A stretch of 9,527 bases of DNA from an uncultured bacterium. GTDB taxonomy: Bacteria > Hydrogenedentota > Hydrogenedentia > Hydrogenedentales > SLHB01. The position numbers were made by a program, and so were the translations under genes. The notes below the pieces were generated by a model that saw only the letters and a program-made list of their open reading frames with translations, was not told the origin of the DNA and did no database searches. The DNA lies in NCBI GenBank assembly GCA_937928585.1, contig CALEZK010000620.1:1-9527 (forward strand), in the 5' to 3' direction. Position 1 is the stretch's first letter; each line of letters starts with the position of its first letter. This document shows positions 6,685 through 9,527 of this stretch, one piece after another.

Positions 6685-7707
6685 TTACTCTGCGGCTGCG
6701 ACCTGCACCGCTTCCGCACCTTCCGCCTTGGCAACCTGCATATCGGCAGGAACAAGCACGGTGTCAATCACGTGCACGACGCCATTGCTCGCAACCAACG
6801 CATCACCAACAACTTTCGCGCCATTCACGCTCACCGCACCGGACTGCGCGCACGCGCTGAACGCAAGGTCGCAACCGCCGGCGGCTTTCGCCGTCTTCGC
6901 TTCCTTCATCGCGCAGGACAGAAGGGCGTTCTCGGTCACGATATGGTTTGCAAGGACTGCCTTCAGCTTGGCGTCATCCTGAAGAAGCGCCGCCCACTGG
7001 TCGGCCGGAATTTTCTGAAATGCTTCGTTTGTCGGCGCAAACACCGTCTTCTGGTTCGGGCAGTTCAGCGCGTCGGTCATGCCCGCAGCCTTCGCCGCAA
7101 GCGCAAGCGTCGTGAAACGCGCATCATTCATGACAAGGTTTGCAATGTTCTTCGCTTTGCCGTCGCATGCGCTCGCATCGCATTCACCCTTGGCTTCAGC
7201 AGTCTTGAGCGCCGCTGCTGCGGCTTCCGAGCATTCGCCCTTGGCTTCCGCAGTCTTGAGCGACGCTGCTGCGGCATCCGAGCATTCGCCCTTCGCTTCC
7301 GCCGTCTTCAACGCCGCTGCGGCTGCGAGCGGGCATTCACCCTTTGCTTCCGCCGTTTTCAATGCAGCTGCCGCCGCTTCCGGGCATTCACCCTTCGCGA
7401 CCGCCGGCTTCGCGCCGGACTCACAGCATTCTCCGGACTTCTTGTCTGCTGCCAAGCTGATTTCAGCTTTGTCCGCGCCTGTCGCCACAGCCGGCTTTGC
7501 ACCGGATTCGCAACATTCGCCTGACTTCTCTGCCTTGGCTACATTCGCCGCCGCCTTGGTAGCGCAAGCCGCCTTTTCACCCTTGGCCGCTTCGATCGGG
7601 CAAGCGTCCCCTTCAGCATTCGTCGCGGGCAGGGTTCCCCAGGCGATCGCTGCGGCAAATACTACGCACAACGTCACACCGAGGGTCTTAAGTACGAAAG
7701 ATTTCAT
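6685..7707 (-). CDS. Secreted Cys/Ala-rich repeat protein with a C-terminal fasciclin (FAS1) domain
   Basis: I chose the ATG at 7707 (340 residues). It is preceded by GGAGGA at a 7-nt distance and begins a signal peptide, MKSFVLKTL plus a hydrophobic core, with a likely cut after ATNA (about residue 31). A GTG 15 nt upstream overlaps the ribosome-binding site and is rejected. Residues 32-185 are low-complexity Ala/Lys/Glu/Cys. They hold two copies of KSGECCESGAKPAVA (61-75, 90-104), then units of the form AKGECxxAAAAxLKTAE with cysteines at 108, 125, 142, 159 and 176. The FAS1 domain spans about 186-320, with the H1 motif TVFAPTNEAF (221-230), HIV (255-257) and H2 VVHVIDTVLVP (310-320). FAS1 domains mediate adhesion or surface interactions. 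Four cysteines inside FAS1 (216, 265, 279, 286) are uncommon. Disulfide bonding or metal binding by the spacer is conjecture. Confidence 0.88.
   Translation of the reverse strand: MKSFVLKTLGVTLCVVFAAAIAWGTLPATNAEGDACPIEAAKGEKAACATKAAANVAKAEKSGECCESGAKPAVATGADKAEISLAADKKSGECCESGAKPAVAKGECPEAAAAALKTAEAKGECPLAAAAALKTAEAKGECSDAAAASLKTAEAKGECSEAAAAALKTAEAKGECDASACDGKAKNIANLVMNDARFTTLALAAKAAGMTDALNCPNQKTVFAPTNEAFQKIPADQWAALLQDDAKLKAVLANHIVTENALLSCAMKEAKTAKAAGGCDLAFSACAQSGAVSVNGAKVVGDALVASNGVVHVIDTVLVPADMQVAKAEGAEAVQVAAAE
7181..7384 (-). repeat. 51-bp tandem repeat, four copies, inside the fasciclin gene
   Basis: Copies start on the + strand at 7181, 7232, 7283 and 7334, and the first bases of a fifth (CATTCACCCTT) begin at 7385. 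The first two copies differ at about 4 of 51 positions; copies 3 and 4 are more diverged. Each encodes 17 residues with one cysteine. The unit length is a multiple of three, so gain or loss of copies keeps the frame. Confidence 0.9.
7396..7527 (-). repeat. Two copies of a 45-bp CC-motif unit in the fasciclin gene
   Basis: Positions 7396-7440 and 7483-7527 encode the identical peptide KSGECCESGAKPAVA with several synonymous differences. They are separated by 14 residues without cysteine. The shared GEC core suggests that these and the 17-residue units derive from a common element. Confidence 0.8.
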
Positions 7708-7714
7708 GCTCGAT

Positions 7715-7720
7715 TCCTCC
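7715..7720 (-). promoter_or_regulatory. Strong ribosome-binding site of the fasciclin gene
   Basis: On the minus strand GGAGGA lies 7 nt before the ATG at 7707 and decides this start. It implies high translation. I could not find a convincing -35/-10 pair in the rest of the 123-nt gap up to the neighbouring gene. Confidence 0.8.
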
Positions 7721-7830
7721 ACTGTTACAACTTACACCTAAAATTGCGCTAAAAGAACGCCTACTCCAGGCAATACATTCCGCCCGGATACAGAATCATG
7801 TCTTGCGTTTAGCCTACCACATTTCGTTGC

Positions 7831-8025
7831 CTAGAAGAAGGGGGATACCACCCAGGCAAACGCGATTCCCAGGAAGTCCGCGGCCAAGTCCGCCGAGTCT
7901 GCAACCCCACCGCCTAAGGCGTCATAGATCTCTTTACCTGCACCCGCGAATACCGCCAATCGCGGAAAGAAAAATGCTATCCCGAAGCTAATCCAGAAAT
8001 GCTGTAATTTGTCTACTTCAAACAT
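7831..8025 (-). CDS. Small membrane protein, YfiM/DUF2279- or VanZ-like signature
   Basis: The ATG at 8025 gives 64 residues. The frame extends to a TTG at 8097, but those extra residues overlap the divergent gene and look non-coding. The protein shows DKLQHF (5-10), a hydrophobic segment WISFGIAFFF (11-20), GKEIYD (30-35), then DLAADFLG (46-53) and a final hydrophobic stretch to the C-terminus. The order D-K-x-x-H-F, K-E-x-x-D, D-L-x-x-D-x-x-G recalls the YfiM/DUF2279 family and, more loosely, VanZ. It is very short for either. With two hydrophobic segments it is probably an inner-membrane protein; function is unknown. It is co-directional with the fasciclin gene 123 nt downstream and divergent from the phosphoesterase gene. 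Confidence 0.7.
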   Translation of the reverse strand: MFEVDKLQHFWISFGIAFFFPRLAVFAGAGKEIYDALGGGVADSADLAADFLGIAFAWVVSPFF

Positions 8026-8070
8026 CTTAGCAACGCTCCGCTTCGCTGAATTCTTCCCATCGCTTCGAGT

Positions 8071-9327
8071 ATGCTGGATACCATGAGCCCAACACAAATT
8101 GGATCCCGTTGGCGCGCGCTGTCTCCGGACCGGAAACTGGCCGGCATTATTCTTGGGATTCTCACGGCTTCCGTCGCCATCTACCTGTCCACCATGCTAT
8201 CAGAACGCTTGCTCGTTCCCGCTTGGCTGGAACCCCTGACACACGCGATCTATCGCATCGGATATTTCGCGCGGCTTCCAATGATCGTGCTCTTGTCTCC
8301 CTTTTTTCCGATGGAGGGCCACCATCACACGCAACCGCGCTTGCAGGAATTTGTCACTTCATTTACCGCAATTTGGTTCTGGTTCCTATTGGCATCGCCG
8401 CTTGTGATTGCGCGCTTGCTCGCGCGAAAGTTTGCGCGTCATGCGCCAAATGCCACCAAGCAAAACCTGGTTATCCCACGCAGAGCGTTCCTCGCCGGTG
8501 TCGCAAGCTCCATCGGCGTACCCGGCGCGTTGGGCGCCTACGCGGTCCTGCTCGAGCCGCAGCGTGTCCGCCTCGAACGCTACAAAATGCACATCAAGGA
8601 GTTGCCGGAATCGCTAAACGGTTTCCGAATCGTCCACGTATCCGACACGCACTACGGGCCATTCATTTCCCTTCCATACATTCGCGCGGTGATCGCTCAA
8701 GCCAATGAACTCCAAGGCGATCTGGTTGTCCTGACCGGTGACTACGTCCATCGCACGCCGCGCGCGATTCCCGATGGCGTTGCCGTCCTCAAGTCCTTTC
8801 GGTCGCGTCTCGGCACGCTCGCCACGCTTGGAAATCATGATCATTGGGAAGGCGCCGCCGAAGTCCGTGCCGCGTTCGCCGAATCCGGAATCCCGCTGAT
8901 CGACAACAAACGCTTATTTCTTTCGAGCAGGGAATTGAATCAAGAGCCAAACATCGGCCAATCCATCTGTATCGGCGGCGTCGGCGATCTTTGGGAGGAT
9001 GTCGTAGACATCGAACGCGCGCTCGAAGGAGCCCCCGAATCCATGCCGCGCCTCCTGCTGGCGCACAACCCCGATACCGCCGAACAGGTCCCGCCCGGCA
9101 TGCGGATTGACCTCATATTTAGCGGTCATACCCATGGCGGCCAAGTATGGGTGCCCGGCCTCGGCACCCCAATCCTGCCCAGCGGCTATGGTCAGAAGTA
9201 CGCGGGCGGACTCTGCGCCGGCCCTCACTGTCCGGTCATCGTGTCGCGCGGCATTGGCATGGCCATCATGCCGGTCCGCTTCGGAGTCAGACCCGAGATC
9301 GGAGAAATCACGCTGGTTCGTGCGTGA
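8071..9327 (+). CDS. Membrane-anchored calcineurin-like metallophosphoesterase, YkuE/LpxG-like
   Basis: The 418-residue protein has an N-terminal membrane part with hydrophobic segments at about 22-43, 62-80 and 97-118. A twin-arginine-like segment follows, PRRAFLAGVASSIGVPG (136-152) and a hydrophobic run to about 160. The catalytic domain carries the full metal-site motif set: DTHYG (192-196), GDYVH (223-227), GNHDHW (254-259), AHNPD (331-335) and GHTHGGQ (352-358). Spacing and sequence fit the YkuE-like branch, whose B. subtilis member is Tat-exported; the related LpxG of chlamydiae is a UDP-2,3-diacylglucosamine hydrolase, so a lipid A role is possible but unproven. Either ATG, 8071 or 8083, could be the start; neither has a clear ribosome-binding site. 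The gene is divergent from the small membrane protein, 45 nt apart. Confidence 0.88.
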   Translation: MLDTMSPTQIGSRWRALSPDRKLAGIILGILTASVAIYLSTMLSERLLVPAWLEPLTHAIYRIGYFARLPMIVLLSPFFPMEGHHHTQPRLQEFVTSFTAIWFWFLLASPLVIARLLARKFARHAPNATKQNLVIPRRAFLAGVASSIGVPGALGAYAVLLEPQRVRLERYKMHIKELPESLNGFRIVHVSDTHYGPFISLPYIRAVIAQANELQGDLVVLTGDYVHRTPRAIPDGVAVLKSFRSRLGTLATLGNHDHWEGAAEVRAAFAESGIPLIDNKRLFLSSRELNQEPNIGQSICIGGVGDLWEDVVDIERALEGAPESMPRLLLAHNPDTAEQVPPGMRIDLIFSGHTHGGQVWVPGLGTPILPSGYGQKYAGGLCAGPHCPVIVSRGIGMAIMPVRFGVRPEIGEITLVRA

Positions 9328-9445
9328 ATCATTACATCAAGTCTTGTATAAGCAGATCCTCGCTCGCGCCAAAAATACCACGCACTCTCAAGAAAACGGT
9401 GCACCAATCGCTATCTTTTTTGCTATTCTATGGCAATAAGCCAAT

Positions 9446-9450
9446 GAGGA
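9446..9450 (+). promoter_or_regulatory. Ribosome-binding site of the last, truncated gene
   Basis: GAGGA is placed 7 nt before the ATG at 9458. The preceding gap from 9328 holds no terminator that I can see. TATTCT at 9424-9429 is -10-like but has no acceptable -35. Confidence 0.6.
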
Positions 9451-9457
9451 ATCTCCG

Positions 9458-9527
9458 ATGAAACACGTGCAGCTGGTTTCCAAGTCCAAACTTCCAATTC
9501 TCGCGGCAAAAGGGCCCGTCCCCGGGG
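9458..9527 (+). CDS. Start of an unrecognised gene, 3' end outside window
   Basis: An ATG behind a well-spaced GAGGA opens a frame that stays open to the window edge, giving 23 residues beginning MKHVQLVSKSKLPILAA. The lead is mildly basic and hydrophobic but not a clear signal peptide. I do not recognise the family. It lies 130 nt after the phosphoesterase gene on the same strand, so read-through transcription is possible. Confidence 0.55.
   Translation, partial: MKHVQLVSKSKLPILAAKGPVPG

Noticed and set aside
7181..7384. Possible CRISPR-like array
   Set aside because: The 51-bp units are directly adjacent with no unique spacers and lie in a coding frame.
6772..7524. Second long + strand open frame (250 codons) over the same gene
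   Set aside because: Arg/Cys-rich antisense shadow with no motifs and no ribosome-binding site.
7079..7741. Long + strand open frame (220 codons) opposite the fasciclin gene
   Set aside because: Its Ala/Ser/Phe repeat is the antisense image of the Cys/Ala repeats. The minus strand has the signal peptide, ribosome-binding site and FAS1 domain.
9328..9372. Inverted repeat CAAG-T-CTTG near 9343 as a terminator of the phosphoesterase gene
   Set aside because: The stem is only 4 bp and no T-run follows.

Overview
This is a roughly 57% G+C (by eye) bacterial chromosomal window with no mobile element, phage gene, CRISPR array, tRNA or rRNA that I can see. The protein repertoire is a tandem putative-Ig secreted protein, a ceramidase-like hydrolase, a CehA/McbA-type metallohydrolase of the SAGSASG subtype, and a fasciclin protein. 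It points to an environmental member of the Planctomycetota, Hydrogenedentota or Lentisphaerota kind. That placement is inferred from family content only.

Layout, left to right. (1) Positions 1-2250, +: the 3' part of a large secreted protein, with an InlB-like/WSDGG fragment, six about 96-residue putative Ig domains and a Kre9/Knh1-like C-terminal domain. (2) 2295-3584, +: a compact neutral/alkaline ceramidase-like hydrolase. It starts 44 nt after the first gene, behind a GC hairpin. (3) 3588-5090, -: an exported CehA/McbA-type metallohydrolase, convergent with (2) and only 3 nt away. (4) 5204-6598, +: an APC-superfamily amino-acid permease, divergent from (3), with a GTG start. (5) 6626-6658: a strong hairpin between converging genes. 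(6) 6685-7707, -: a secreted protein with a Cys/Ala-rich tandem-repeat segment and one C-terminal FAS1 domain. (7) 7831-8025, -: a 64-residue membrane protein with a YfiM/DUF2279- or VanZ-like signature. (8) 8071-9327, +: a membrane-anchored YkuE/LpxG-like metallophosphoesterase, divergent from (7). (9) 9458-9527, +: the start of an unrecognised gene cut by the window edge.

The genes do not form one obvious pathway. A loose theme is envelope and extracellular chemistry: secreted adhesive proteins (1, 6), metal-dependent hydrolases (2, 3, 8) and an amino-acid importer (4). Genes 2 and 3 both belong to families known to cleave amide, ester or carbamate bonds, but they face each other, so shared regulation is not implied. 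The most unusual object is the fasciclin protein, whose signal peptide and FAS1 domain are separated by a spacer with cysteines at an exact 17-residue period, encoded by 51-bp tandem repeats.
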